Positions 22,890 through 35,486 of a DNA stretch of 64,000 nucleotides are shown piece after piece. Position numbers and translations under genes: made by a program. Position 1 is the stretch's first letter. Each line of letters opens with the position of its first letter. Under the pieces are notes generated by a model. That model was given only the letters and a program-made list of their open reading frames with translations. It had not been told where the DNA came from and did not search any database. Location of the stretch: contig CM060834.1 in assembly GCA_030762175.1 (NCBI GenBank), positions 25,804,501 through 25,868,500 on the forward strand, read 5' to 3'. Source of the stretch: Metallyticus violacea. Lineage: Eukaryota > Arthropoda > Insecta > Mantodea > Metallyticidae.

Positions 22890-25800
22890 GAATTTCGAAA
22901 AATTAGATGACTATATTTTTGCACCAGAAACAATCACTTTTATGTGTGTGCCGCAATTTATGACTGCCGCCTTCACTAGTAAATGTTGACTGCTTTCAAT
23001 TTTCACATGGTTATGTTGAAGTGGTTTGGTATGGGCGTTGTTATCATCGTCGTTATAGTTGACCCCAAGTTGGGCGCCAAATTTTCAAGTGGTTTTATAG
23101 TTTTATTATAGGTCGCTTCGGTGTTGTTGCCCACGCTTCAATGACTTCAATTTTTGAGGGTGAATGCGGCTATTTTGTTGACTCATATTCAACGGGACTG
23201 GGAGAGGAATTCAATGATGTAAATGAGCACGCGATGCTACGTTATTATATACATAATAAAGTATATATAAATACTATATTATGTCCAAAATCCTTCCCGT
23301 CCTCTGGTGTTTTGCTTACGATAGACTTGGCTACTTCGTTACAAACTTATTTGTCCCAACTTGTAGATGAGTGAAAATGAAAGTCGAACTTATAATGATT
23401 ACTGCGAACTGCTTACTGCCTCTGTCGCCGCGTATAAAAATTAAAACTGCCTAAAAAGTGGTGTATTTTGCCGCGTGTGGAACTTGAAATTCAGCGCCCC
23501 AGCCGAACAACGCTTTCTTATATATTAAATTCAAATCAAATGATGGTTGGCTTAACGATTGCCACGGGGCTACACAGGCTCGCCCAATCTTCGCGCTTAT
23601 CTTTAAATTTTCGAACATACATTTTCCATTGGCTGATTTAAATCCACTTGCCGCGCGTGCCATTCGCTATTTTTAAAACTTTTAAAACATTTTGTTGGCA
23701 TTGTCTAGTTTAAAGGGCTAACAAGACAATGCCTGTCGGGTTCAGAGACCTTAACGAGTTTAAAAATCCTTCGGGTTTATTTTCCTTGCTTCACACGTGA
23801 CCTTCGGGTTTCTTCCTATTGTGTAGACTTTTTTATGACTCTATTGGCCTTCCAAGCACCCTTAAAAATATCAGAAGCTCTCTCTTTTTTACAATTCTTA
23901 CATCACAGTTAAAGCTAATAATACACATACATATATACATATAATATTCATATTACTAATTACAATGACAAAATACAATTCGGGTAACACAAATACACAT
24001 TATAATATACTTCAGTGCGGGAGGATCGGAGGAACTGTTGAAATATTCAACTTTCACTAAAAGGTACAGCGAAGGACGACAAAAAGAAACTAGAAAAAGT
24101 GAACCTTATCTGAATATTCGATTTTCACTGTAACATTCAATCTAGATCATGAATTCATGCTATGCACCAAACTAAAGCCTCCGTTGTATATCGCATATAT
24201 TATTAGATTTAATTTCACTTCAAACTGATCTTTGAAGCATCTTTGGAGGTAAAATAAACAAATAAATAAATAAACATGCCGTACAAAGCTACGGAAATTT
24301 AATTCCACTTTGAAAAGTAGAAGAAAATAAAAAAAGGTTCATATATCCTTTTCGGTTCCTTTGTATATTTATATATTTTCATGTTTCAGGAAAGACATTT
24401 ATTCGGCATGCAACTTGTTTAAGCCAGGTCGAGCAAGAGTACATTTGAGATATCTTTGCTACTTTATAATTTAGAAAGAGAAATAATCAAGAATGAATTA
24501 CGGCAGAAAGAATGTAACGTTATAGAGCAAAGCTTTGGATGTTGCCGTTGGAAAGGATGGCCTTTATCTGCTGCTAAAGATAACTGAACAGCGTTACAGG
24601 CAATTAAAGCATGTTATGGTCCAACCAGTCTTTTCCTTTTGCTGTCACACCAATTAGCAACTTAATGAAAAGCAAATAGCTTAACTCAAATGTCTGTTTA
24701 GAGCAACTTTTTCAGCCCCGGGCTTATCACTTCTTGGATTATTTGGCTCGCCAAAGGAAACGATAGTGAAGGACAATACACAGGTAGAAGTTGTTCGGTC
24801 AAATATGTACAAGGGGTTTAAAAGCTGAAACTCACATATTTTGGAAAGAGATAACGTTTATCAAAACAAGAAAAATGTCTCAAACATTCATATTATTTAA
24901 GATTACACAATATTGTGAACTTGATTTTGTACATTCAATCTATCTTCTAATTTGAGTCCTGGACCAGATGCTTTGAAAAGAAAGGCGACCATGATGTGCT
25001 TGCTCATCCCCTGCTTCTGTTAAATAAATTGTAAAAACAAGAGTGCAGATAACGTTTTAATTTCCTTCGTAGTTATAACAAAACCATGCATGTATTACCT
25101 AATACATTACAAACATTTAAATTCATGCCCATTCATACTTTCAAAGTTACTGAGTTGCATATGCTTTTCATAATTACCTAAATGCTTTCGGTTTTTTTGT
25201 CTATTTTGCACAACATGTATCATATTCATAATGCTTTACGTCGCTATGCAGGTGAGTCATGGAATCGCTTAAAGAATTAATGTGCTTACTCGGGTGATCA
25301 GACATCTGTTCTCATTACACGAATATTGCAAAAATCCAGACTCGGAAAAACATTTTTTAAACATAAAAAAAAAGAAAAAAAAAGGGAAAAGAGGACGAAA
25401 GAAATGTACAAAGGAACCAACAGAAAAGAGATGGCAAAGCAAGTGGAGCGAGTGAGATAGCGGGGAAAACAATTGAGAACTTTCGTGTGTTGCGCTGTTG
25501 CATATGCCATAAAAAACAGTCGTGAACAAACAAACGAATAAAAGTTGGGAAAAGGAGACAAAATAATTGAACAAGCTGGAAAATACAAAGAGGTAGATGA
25601 ACTGTTCCTAATGCAGGCCATGGAAAATTCTAGACTCCATCAGTCACGATTCACTTTTTTCTTCTGCCGTTCTTATTTACAAAAACATACGAAAAATCCC
25701 GCCATAAACTAAAAATAAAATGACAGTTTTAACTTTTTATCATACACATACATTAATATGAACAAATAATAATTAAATTTATTCCAGCTATTCTGAAGAA

Positions 25801-25950
25801 TTCCATATTTCAAAGAAATAGCTCATATATTTCTCATTAGAAGAAGCATAGGACAGATACCACCTAAATCTCTGGATAATGTTACCAAAATAGCAGTGGT
25901 GGTATTTTTTGTGGTTTTTAAGCACATTTTAGTAGTGTAACATTACATTA
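22890..25950. other. About 3 kb with no recognised gene or repeat
   Basis: Both strands were read. Short frames at 23141-23374, 23451-23663 and 25269-25621 look like chance frames. A short (AAAT)n lies near 24258. Nothing else was identified. Confidence 0.35.
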
Positions 25951-25983
<33 letters not shown>

Positions 25984-25984
25984 G
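25951..25984. repeat. (TTA)n microsatellite, tail of repeat copy A
   Basis: About eleven TTA units abut the end of reverse-strand repeat copy A, so on that strand the copy ends in (TAA)n. Confidence 0.92.
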
Positions 25985-26095
25985 GCCATGATTCAATGGG
26001 ATTCTTCTTCATTTCCCAGACGTTCCGTCCACGACTGCAATGGACATCATCAGTGTATGCTCGACGGAATCTTTTAAAGACGAGGCAGTAACTGA
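25985..26095 (-). repeat. TAA-tailed repeat, copy A (hammerhead-like core)
   Basis: On the reverse strand it reads 'TTACTGCCTCGTCTTTAAAA', 'GATTCCGTCGAGCATACA', then 'CTGATGATGTCCATTGCAG', 'TCGTGGACGGAACGTCTGGG', and ends 'CCCATTGAATCATGGCC' before (TAA)n. Copies C and B share these blocks. The segment CTGATGA, then GTCCA pairing with TGGAC, then GGAACGTC has the layout of a hammerhead core (CUGANGA, stem II, GAAA). One core A appears replaced by G, so activity is doubtful. It is 5' truncated and abuts copy C head to head. Confidence 0.65.
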
Positions 26096-26475
26096 GTCGT
26101 TAATGGAAGTTACAGCGGTATATGTGGTGGGATTACCCCTGATTGGTTCGCTTGGCTTCATCTTCGAGTAGATTACGCCCAGCACACCACTATGAACACA
26201 ATCAGGAACATGGTATCGCCGTTCTCGAGGTCCTAAGGAAGAACCTCGCATAGATGTAAATAAACTCCGAAAAACTGCAATGTAAACCTGTAAAACGTAA
26301 ACATTATATAAATTTGGACCTGTAAAGCCGGGCCTATTATACCGGCTCCTGGAATTGTTTATCAATAAATCAATAGCAATACCAATATGATGTCCAGTCG
26401 TGGGCGAAAGATCTGGGAAGATGAAGGAGATGAGTCCCATTGAAGCATGCATGACCTTAAAGCCCGAAAGACACA
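26096..26475 (+). repeat. TAA-tailed repeat, copy C, with internal insertion
   Basis: It starts 'GTCGTTAATGGAAGTTACAG', parallel to copy B, passes 'GATTGGTTCGCTTGGC' and 'GATTACGCCCAGCACACCAC', and resumes after an insertion at 'ATGATGTCCAGTCGTGGGCG' and 'AAAGATCTGGGAAGATGAAG'. It ends 'AAAGCCCGAAAGACACAG' before (AAT)n. About 185 bp (26196-26380) is foreign to the other copies and is bracketed by ACCACTATGA and ACCAATATGA, a likely target-site duplication. Confidence 0.6.
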
Positions 26476-26477
26476 GT

Positions 26478-26479
<2 letters not shown>

Positions 26480-26523
<44 letters not shown>

Positions 26524-26544
26524 CAACAACAACAACAACAACAA
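26480..26544. repeat. (AAT)n-(AAC)n compound microsatellite
   Basis: About 13 AAT units pass into about 8 AAC units. It forms the tail of repeat copy C. Confidence 0.95.
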
Positions 26545-26786
26545 CTCGTTGATGGAAGTAGTAGCTGTATATATAGTGAGGCTGCCTGTGAAAATTAGCT
26601 CTGATTGATTCGCTTGGCAGTCACTGCCTCGTCTATAAAAGATTACGCCGAGCACATCATTATGATAACCACTGCATTCGTGGACAAAAGGTCTGGGAAG
26701 ATGAAAGAGAACAATCTCATTGGACCATGGCCTTACAGCCCGAAAGACTCCATTTGCACACCGGCTGTGAAAGCCTACATTCTGCA

Positions 26787-26787
<1 letters not shown>
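26545..26787 (+). repeat. TAA-tailed repeat, copy B
   Basis: It begins 'CTCGTTGATGGAAGTAGTAG' and continues 'GATTGATTCGCTTGGCAGTC' and 'ACTGCCTCGTCTATAAAAG'. The core is 'ATTATGATAACCACTGCATT', 'CGTGGACAAAAGGTCTGGG', with the hammerhead-like residues more decayed than in copy A. It ends 'CATGGCCTTACAGCCCGAAA' and then degenerate sequence before (TTA)n. No protein is encoded. Confidence 0.65.

Positions 26788-26842
<55 letters not shown>
26788..26842. repeat. (TTA)n microsatellite
   Basis: About eighteen TTA units follow repeat copy B. Confidence 0.95.
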
Positions 26843-26843
<1 letters not shown>

Positions 26844-27845
26844 TCGATTTCTTCATATAAGATGGTCTTCATGCGCCATAGTTTAAATTCCTGTAGAATT
26901 CCCTAAATTTCGTTCATCTAAACCAATAAAATCTCATGTTCCAATTTAGATGCCAAAATGTCACGTTTTCCTTTCTTCGCCCGTTTGAAAAATCTTGTAA
27001 TGCAAGGAAACCAACCTTCATTTAAACTACGGCGAGAAGATAATGGTTTAATTCAACATGGTGGGCATAGAGCACTAGCCACCATTTGTACAATTTCGGT
27101 TTTTGTCACTGTCTCCTCTGGGAGGAAATTCTCACTGAATCATTAGTCCTTAAGAATTATCCAGAAAACCAGGCACTTCATGTTCAATTGGACACTGAGA
27201 AAGCTACAGCGACATTTGAGTTAATAGTAAATACATGCATTTTATGGAGACAAGTTCCAAGGTAAGGATATTGGCAAATGTTTGGCAAAAAGTGTTTTCG
27301 ATTATACTGTGGAAAAAGATATAAGTGTGAAGATTTCATGTACTTTTCTACAGATATTCATCCACAATATGTGAAGGGGGTCATTTGATTAAATTTCACC
27401 ACTATGATAGAAAAATTTTAGTTTACTTTAGGCCAATCTAGTTTGGTTGTTATTATTTGAAATTTGAATTCCAACGCAAAGAAGGTTTAGTTCTCTAAGT
27501 TATAGTGTTGTAGTAAATTTATTGAAAGCTTATGACGTTACAAGTTTTAAGGTGTATTTGAAATATAGAAGTATAACTGACTTATTTTCTTAATAAATAT
27601 AATAAATATTCTAAATTTTGGAACATTTAGTGTCTTTAGTATCAAAAGATGTATTTAAAAACAGTTCTCGTGTATTTCTGTTGTAATAAAACTTAACAGT
27701 AATGCAGGTTAATATTTCTTTGCTATTTTTGACTGCCTAAGTTTGCTCTGAATGAACTAGAATTGTGCATACATTTCTGGCATGATAAGTTTTTTTCTTC
27801 TTCTTTTCATATCATTGTATATCTTCAGGTGAATGAAAAATAAAT
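26843..27845. other. No recognised gene
   Basis: The 62-codon frame at 26958-27146 has no recognisable motif. The rest is AT-rich and uninformative. Confidence 0.4.
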
Positions 27846-29027
27846 CTACATACATACATACATACATACATACATACATACATACATACATACATACATA
27901 CATACATACATACATACATACATACATACATACATACATACATACATACATACATACATACATACATACATACATACATACATACATACATACATACATA
28001 CATACATACATACATACATACATACATACATACATACATACATACATACATACATACATACATACATACATACATACATACATACATACATACATACATA
28101 CATACATACATACATACATACATACATACATACATACATACATACATACATACATACATACATACATACATACATACATACATACATACATACATACATA
28201 CATACATACATACATACATACATACATACATACATACATACATACATACATACATACATACATACATACATACATACATACATACATACATACATACATA
28301 CATACATACATACATACATACATACATACATACATACATACATACATACATACATACATACATACATACATACATACATACATACATACATACATACATA
28401 CATACATACATACATACATACATACATACATACATACATACATACATACATACATACATACATACATACATACATACATACATACATACATACATACATA
28501 CATACATACATACATACATACATACATACATACATACATACATACATACATACATACATACATACATACATACATACATACATACATACATACATACATA
28601 CATACATACATACATACATACATACATACATACATACATACATACATACATACATACATACATACATACATACATACATACATACATACATACATACATA
28701 CATACATACATACATACATACATACATACATACATACATACATACATACATACATACATACATACATACATACATACATACATACATACATACATACATA
28801 CATACATACATACATACATACATACATACATACATACATACATACATACATACATACATACATACATACATACATACATACATACATACATACATACATA
28901 CATACATACATACATACATACATACATACATACATACATACATACATACATACATACATACATACATACATACATACATACATACATACATACATACATA
29001 CATACATACATACATACATACATACAT
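27846..29027. repeat. Very long apparently pure (CATA)n tetranucleotide tract
   Basis: About 1.18 kb, roughly 295 tandem CATA units. I see no substitution or phase break between 27846 and 29027. The unit contains no stop in any frame on either strand, so it produces open frames of about 400 codons reading YIHT (+) and MYVC (-). These are artefacts. Confidence 0.98.
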
Positions 29028-29205
29028 GCTACTATTAATGAATATCTATCTGCACTTAAACCTCTGATCCGGTACTGTAACAATTCTTATCACCATTGGT
29101 GCACTGTGACAGAAAGCATATTTTCTTGCTCTTTGATCTGTACATTTCTAATGGTTTAATTCATCTAGTGTATCATATAATGAGGTTAAATGAGTTAAAT
29201 ACCCT

Positions 29206-29487
29206 GACCGCCAAGGGTAGCGAGGTCGTTAGGCCGCGGACTCTTGAGTGGGGGTGGGTCTGGGATTCGACTTCCACCAGGACCGTTCTTCCTGATTGAG
29301 GTTTTTTTTCCAGGTTTTCCTCAATCCTCATAAATGGCCAATGCTGGGGAGGTTCCCTAAACTTAGGCCTGTAACCCTTCCTTGTAAAAAAAAATGCTTT
29401 CCAGTTTATAATTTAATTTGATATATCATCAGTATTCACCGCCGTGGTGCTTCAGTAGTTAAAACGGGAGATAAACACTATTAAAAG
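29206..29487 (+). mobile_element. SINE-A, full length
   Basis: The tRNA-like head 'CGCCAAGGGTAGCGAGGTCG' is followed by 'GGATTCGACTTCCACC' (damaged box B), then 'GGTTTTCCTCAATCCTCATA', 'GCTGGGGAGGTTCCCTAAA' and 'AAAACGGGAGATAAACAC' at the end. It is more diverged than the 12.8-kb copy. No clear target-site duplication was found. Confidence 0.85.
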
Positions 29488-29489
29488 AA

Positions 29490-32100
29490 ATCTGAGCGCA
29501 GCTGCTTCTTCGGAAATTGCTGCCGCCGCTACCGAACAAAGGGAGATAAAATAGCCTCACTTAAGGTTGTTATTTTATTATAGATTTTATATTTTTTAAT
29601 GAAAGCATAAAATAATACTGTATTTTAAATTGATAATAATAAGCACTAAACTGTGTCAAGAATGATGCCCCCCAGAGAGAATACATTGCCGCAGTGTGCA
29701 TAGTAAATTTATCTATTGCAGCTAACTTTTATTCCGTAAGAAAAATGCGGTTTAAAACACCTTTCTTGCCATTGAGAGATCCGGTCTCTCATAGCTTTAT
29801 AATGAATGAGTGCGCATTTCTTTATCTGGGACACGAATATCACGATATTTTCTTGTTAACCGCCTTTATCACTTCTCTGCAAGAATTAGTTTTTACATAT
29901 GTATCAACATAAAACCAGTTCTTCAAGGCCAGGTTTATAACTAAAGACGAAGCACACAGTTTACACGCAATGAGAGCACCGAGTAATACACGAACACACA
30001 AAACTCGCTGACAAAACCTCCTTCAAGTTAACTGCAAACTGCTACCTACACATGCATTATATGGCCTTGACCTCCTTGTATGCAGGCGCGCTCGGCCGGA
30101 TGGTAGCTCAAATAACTTTGCTGTAATAAATTGTTATTTAAGAATATACTTTTCTTGACAAAAAGGAGTTGTAGGACGCACTTGAGGATGTGCATAGCAG
30201 CTTTTATTTTCTTCCAGCCTGACATAGTTCCAGGGACGTCATTATGATTATGCAAATACATTTTAGAAACCAATTTGTGTAATATCATTAACTCAATTTC
30301 TCACCACATTGAAAATGTAAAGAATTGAAATATATGGAATAAATTTAAAATATGTAATTTTATCACATTTCTTATAAATGAAAGATGGTAGCACTGGAAT
30401 ATATTAAAACTCAATTTCTAGTTTGAGTACTTTGGTTGAAACACTACTTTTAATATTAGCTGCCTAAAAGTATTACAGAAAAGTAGACTGGAGTGATACG
30501 GACATGTAAGTAGAATCAAGCCACAGAGAATAAAAAAAATTCTGTAACCCTCAAGCAGGGGTAGAGTTTCGGCCTCGAAAAAAGTCGCACATTATTATAA
30601 AAGCTTAACAAAGTTCAGATATGGCTAAAAGTATAATGGAATTAGCTCGTTATTGTAATAATGCCTCCATCCGTGCGGCTTTTAGTGCAAACTACTGTTT
30701 ATTAGCACGGAAAAGTTAAAATGTCCTTTATTAATCCCGAACAATTTAAATTCACAGTTCTGGAAGAATGCTGCAGGGGTCATCGCGCACTGGGATTTCG
30801 GAAAAATGTGTTAAGCTCCCTTTATTGGAGATAGCATGCGATGATCGTTTGCTGTCCGTAACGTGGTTGCCATGACAACAGCACGCAGCAGTTACAACCT
30901 GCTGTGAAAAAAAAAAAAAAAGAGTAGGATATTGTATATCGTCTTATACGGAGGAAATGCATAGTTATCGAGCAAGCGGGAGAGAAAAAAAAATATGAAA
31001 AACATTTTTAAAAACACCCAAAACGAAACATTTCACATCGCGAAGACATCCAGAGATATCTGTAATTGTGCATTTAGTAGTTATGTTGACAGTACTCACT
31101 TAATTCTTATTTATTTTCCAGAATATGCGCGTTTCTATTTCATAAAACGTTGTGGATAATGAAGTAGAAACTAAAAGACGCAGAATACATAGCACGACAG
31201 ATGTAGGGAAATATGGGAGAGCGGGGGGAGTAGCTACACAGCACAGCAAGAGATGCACACTGTAAATTATCCTCACTGGGAAAGCGCTGCAGAGGAACTG
31301 TAAAACAAAGGTGGAGGAACAAGCTTAAAAATTATAATAGCATTTTCTTAGTTAGTGTTTGGTCTAATATATATAAACCTAAGGGCCCAAAATGCACTCC
31401 AGGTTAATGAAATTCTTCTATGTACTTCGTTTTTATTTAATCGTGGAAGGAAATCTTAATACTCAGAGAGAATATTTCACTGCGTGAAAACTAACAGTAC
31501 GATTCCAGTCAGAAGAGATAAATATAAACGCACATACAGCTTTTTCAATTAAAATATGGGAAAACGTCTCTAATACGAAAGTTAGCATTGGGAAAACATT
31601 CCCATTCAAGGGTTAGATATGGGTGTGAAGCTTATGAAGAATCCAGGGGAAAAACGATGAAAGTCACATTTTCTTACTGTGGAGTAATTTAAGGCAATCC
31701 GGAAAGTCCTATCCTTGCAATGTTAATTTAGCCATCTTCACTGTAACTTTTCTCTGAATCTTGTGCCAGCTTAATTTTTATTGCAGTAACGTTGTACTTT
31801 TATCTACACTTTAACTTGGCTCACTTGTAAAATTTTGTTATTCTGATTACATTTTATCGTGTCATTAATTCTTTATTTTTCAATATTTTTGGCGTAAATC
31901 AAGAAATAATTGATATTTAAAGACGGCCATGTTAAAATATGCACAACACTTTGATTCAGGTACTGAGATTCAGCATATACACATGGCTTCTGGTTGAGCA
32001 TCTTTGCCATTTACATCACTGGCTCTTCCACGCCTCTTCCTCTTAATACTGCTTTTGTTACACTTTTATCACACTCACTATTATTCCGTTCTTCATTTTC
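29490..32100. other. Mostly unrecognised; possible LINE scrap at 30.47-30.55 kb
   Basis: Around 30470-30550 (+) 'RLEWYGHVSRIKPQRIKKI' in near-continuous frame recalls the 'RL.W.GHV.RM...R..K' segment found near LINE C-termini. It is only about 20 residues, so the assignment is tentative. The remainder, including frames at 29.7, 30.1 and 31.2 kb, is unrecognised. Confidence 0.35.
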
Positions 32101-32114
32101 ATCATAAATGGTCA

Positions 32115-32380
32115 AAATACTTACCTCGTGAACCCAAGATCTAAGGTTCAATGGATTGTTTTCGGGCGTAAAATCCGAAGTATGGCTTTCTTCGGAAGGG
32201 AAGTAAAGCCGTGAGTCCCGTGTCGTATATTTACGGCACGAAAACGACCTCAAGTCTGTAAGAAGAGGTCTCTGAGCAAAATTTGTCTGCCGTTTCACGC
32301 CGTGAATTGAATGAGACGCTGATAACCTGAGATTTTAAAGAGCGCCCGTAAATAAAGTAAATAAATAAATAAATAAATAA
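32115..32380 (+). mobile_element. SINE-B, damaged head, with target-site duplication
   Basis: The tRNA-like head is partly lost ('CCCAAGATCTAAGGTTCAAT' keeps box B). The body 'GGCTTTCTTCGGAAGGGAAG', 'TAAAGCCGTGAGTCCCGTG' and 'GAATTGAATGAGACGCTG' and the 3' end 'AAAGAGCGCCCGTAAATAAA' with an (AAAT)n tail are intact. ATAAATGGTCA at 32104-32114 and ATAAATGGCCA at 32381-32391 form a probable target-site duplication. Confidence 0.85.
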
Positions 32381-32399
32381 ATAAATGGCCATATCCTGG

Positions 32400-33447
32400 G
32401 GGTTTTCCTTCCAGCACATTTTCCAGCTTAAAACTAGTATAGCCATCAACTGTGACAGTGGAGTTCATTTTCTCCAGGACTGACTGTACCAAGCTCGCCA
32501 ACTTCATGGCCGAACCTGTGGTAATGGAATGCTACACAAAACTGCAGTGTAATTGCAACTTCCCCGCTGGACGAAAATAGCAATGCTCCCATCGAATTAC
32601 ATAGCAATTTCACAAATAAACACATTTTAACTTCCCTCCTACCTATGTTCGCTTTCCACTCCTTTCTCTGACTTCCTGCTTACTGTGACGGGTAGAGTTG
32701 TACCGTTTCTATTCTGGTTTACGCACACGTGCGTGTATGCAAGCTACCCTTCCTCCATTTCCAAAAATAGTAAAGTTAATGGCATTACAAGATCAAGGCC
32801 TGTTTGTGTTGCTCATAATACAGCGCCAACATACACGTTCTCTGAATGACGTGGTTCTGTGTAACAGAACTCGCAGTGTAAATACAATTATCTCAGCTTT
32901 TCATCGCATCCCTTTATGTCGAATAACATTTTACTCATGTACAGTTTTTCAAAGCGCTCCATTGCAGCTTTTCGAACAAATTCTAGTGTAAGTTTCAAAG
33001 AGAGTGGGGTGGTTTCATATTATTTAATTTAATTTTTAAAATATTTTCTTAAAGACATTTGCAGAACAGAAATAAAAAAAATCAACAAGATCTCCATGTT
33101 TTTCCAGTCTTGGCATTTGGCAATTTTAAATACGATAATGTACTAGGGGCGTACCATAAGTAATGAAATACTTTTTTCCCCTCTCTTTTAGGTACTTTTT
33201 ATTTCACTTTAAAATACAATGGATTTAATTCTTTGTCTATACAGTGCAGTTTTCCAACACAATCCATTTTGCGTCAGAGAAAAACCTGTTTAAAAAACGG
33301 GAGGTGCAGTACTTGGGCTATATACTGGATGAGGAAGGGCGGTCCATAAAAATTTAATGGTTTCTCTTCCCACACAAGTCTACGAATTTTTTCTTGTCGT
33401 AAAGAAAAAAGACACTTTAGATTCTACATTTTCACACGCTGTAAGCA

Positions 33448-33449
<2 letters not shown>
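32400..33449. other. No recognised gene
   Basis: The 97-codon frame at 32698-32991 lacks family motifs. Nothing else is seen. Confidence 0.4.

Positions 33450-33530
<81 letters not shown>
33450..33530. repeat. (GT)n-(GA)n compound microsatellite
   Basis: About 18 GT units join about 22 GA units without a break. Confidence 0.96.
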
Positions 33531-33532
<2 letters not shown>

Positions 33533-34485
33533 GGGAACATCCACGAGGGTTTGCTGGCTGTTCACGGTGATCCAAGTGTGTATCATGGCAAGATGCATTC
33601 GATCATTTGAAGAAGGGCCAGAGACTGGAACTTAGGATTACAGACATTCGGTTGGTTATTTATGTTAAGTTGATGTTATACGCGTGAGGAATGAGGTGCG
33701 TCAGTGTTCGCTCAGGATAACAACGTTGTCACGTATCTGCAATCTCTTTCAGTACATGTTAAATGCTACAAGAGATTTAGTTTGGGAGCTAGAGTATATC
33801 ATCTATCAATTTATTTATTTATTAATTAAGACACCCTGCTCAGATATTTTAATAGCATGAAAAACAGCAAATATTCATATTTATGCTCGGTCTTTGGTGT
33901 ATGAATTAACGATGACAGCAATGAAGAATTGCCAGGTGCCACTGTTTATATGAAAGTAGTAACTCCGTACACTCAAACTCAGTGGTATATGTGCAGGTTA
34001 TAAAGGGTTGTTCCGCTCTTTATCATCATTTACGTCTTTCCGTAAAGCAGAATGGGGGACAGGCAAAAACCTTTGCTTCAAAACTTGGTTTACGTCATAA
34101 GGCACTTTATTAATAACAAAAATAGTGTTGTCATACAGCAATTGAAGTGCTTTGAATAACTTTGGGGAGAATTTATAGCCACTTACATTCACTCCGACCA
34201 GTTAAGTGCGAGTTTGGAATCAAAAGCTGCCTATAACTACTCGGATCTCGTTTTTAAGGTTGAGAAAACTGTGGACAAATTTTGTATTTGCATTTTGTTT
34301 CGTACATGTTTTGGAGTCAGGTGTTGAGACGATTTACCTCAATCTGATATAGCGAGCTCAAGGATTTGCTGTTAGTTGCAAACAACTTCTGAGTCCATTT
34401 CCACCATTCTAAAGATGCATTGAAAGAGAGTTACGGAAGTAAACTTACTGGCTATCATCTCCAAAATCGTAGGCTGAACTCAAGT
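33531..34485. other. No recognised gene
   Basis: Nothing family-like on either strand. Confidence 0.4.
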
Positions 34486-34489
34486 GTCT

Positions 34490-34717
34490 TTTTTTTTAAT
34501 GGTGTTTAACGCCCGTTTTTACTGCTGTGGTACCACAGGCGGTGGACAGGCCTAACTTTTCGATACCTCTCCGGCATTTAGCATTTATAAGTATTGAGGA
34601 AAACCTGGAAAATCCCTCAGTCAGGGAGGACGATTCTGGTGGGGTTCGAAACCAGACCTACCGCTGACGAAACGAGTCCGCGCCTCAACGATCCCGGCCA
34701 CCTGTGGCGATTAACTG
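34490..34717 (-). mobile_element. SINE-A with internal deletion and target-site duplication
   Basis: In reverse orientation 'GTGTTTAACGCCCGTTTTTA' and 'CCACAGGCGGTGGACA' are joined straight to 'GGCCTAACTTTTCGATACC', so about 50 bp of the body is missing. The head is at the right: 'GGGGTTCGAAACCAGACC' (box B complement) and 'CAACGATCCCGGCCACCTG' (box A complement). AGTGTCT at 34483-34489 and 34718-34724 is a likely target-site duplication. Confidence 0.83.
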
Positions 34718-34729
34718 AGTGTCTGGAAA

Positions 34730-35443
34730 CCCCTTGTAATACATGGCTGGATTGATCGTAGAATTCACACGTGGGTTCGAGTCACGACATGCACTTTCAA
34801 CTTTGCTTTCCAATTCTCTCGGTGCAGCGAGCGGTACACGCTCAGCATTTCATTACGGAAATATTGTGCAAGAATGCAGAATGCCAACAACGTTTTATAG
34901 TTCATGAAACAGGTACGAATTGTTCCTTTCGTAACACTAGTTAATGTTGAGCGCTTGGACGAGTAATTAAATGTTTTCTTAAGCAATTTAATATGCCGCT
35001 GAAGGTTAAGGATATATTCCAGGAAATTTGCAGCAGTGAGTCAACGACGGAAAATAGATTTTTTTTTTTTTTCATACTGTTTCTGGCCAATCAGTGGGAA
35101 TATATACCTAAACAAAATAACGTCTAATTCCTTATATAACCAGCTGTCAGTAAAATTAACATCATTAAAGTACATTTGGTAGAGATTTTGGGTAAAAAAA
35201 TCGATTTTTGGCTTTGTGCATAATATATATAATATGGAAAGTTTGAAGATTATGCTCATGTATAGTTTTTGTGTGTTTGAGGCATTTAAATGGATATTTA
35301 AATTTGGTAATTTGCATATTTTTAACTTTAGGTGCACTTTTCAAAAAAAAAACTATGTAAGAGAGAGCTATGAATTCTTTGTGCACGTGCCAAACACATT
35401 GCTCTATTTTGCTGGTGAACACTTTTAACTTACGCATGTATGG

Positions 35444-35486
<43 letters not shown>

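Noticed and set aside
26009..26787. Two overlapping reverse-strand frames of 141-147 codons
   Set aside because: They lie across the TAA-tailed repeats and trinucleotide tracts on the strand opposite copies B and C, and encode no known motif.
27757..29083. Four overlapping frames of about 400 codons reading MYVC or YIHT
   Set aside because: The CATA unit has no stop in any frame on either strand, so the frames are automatic.
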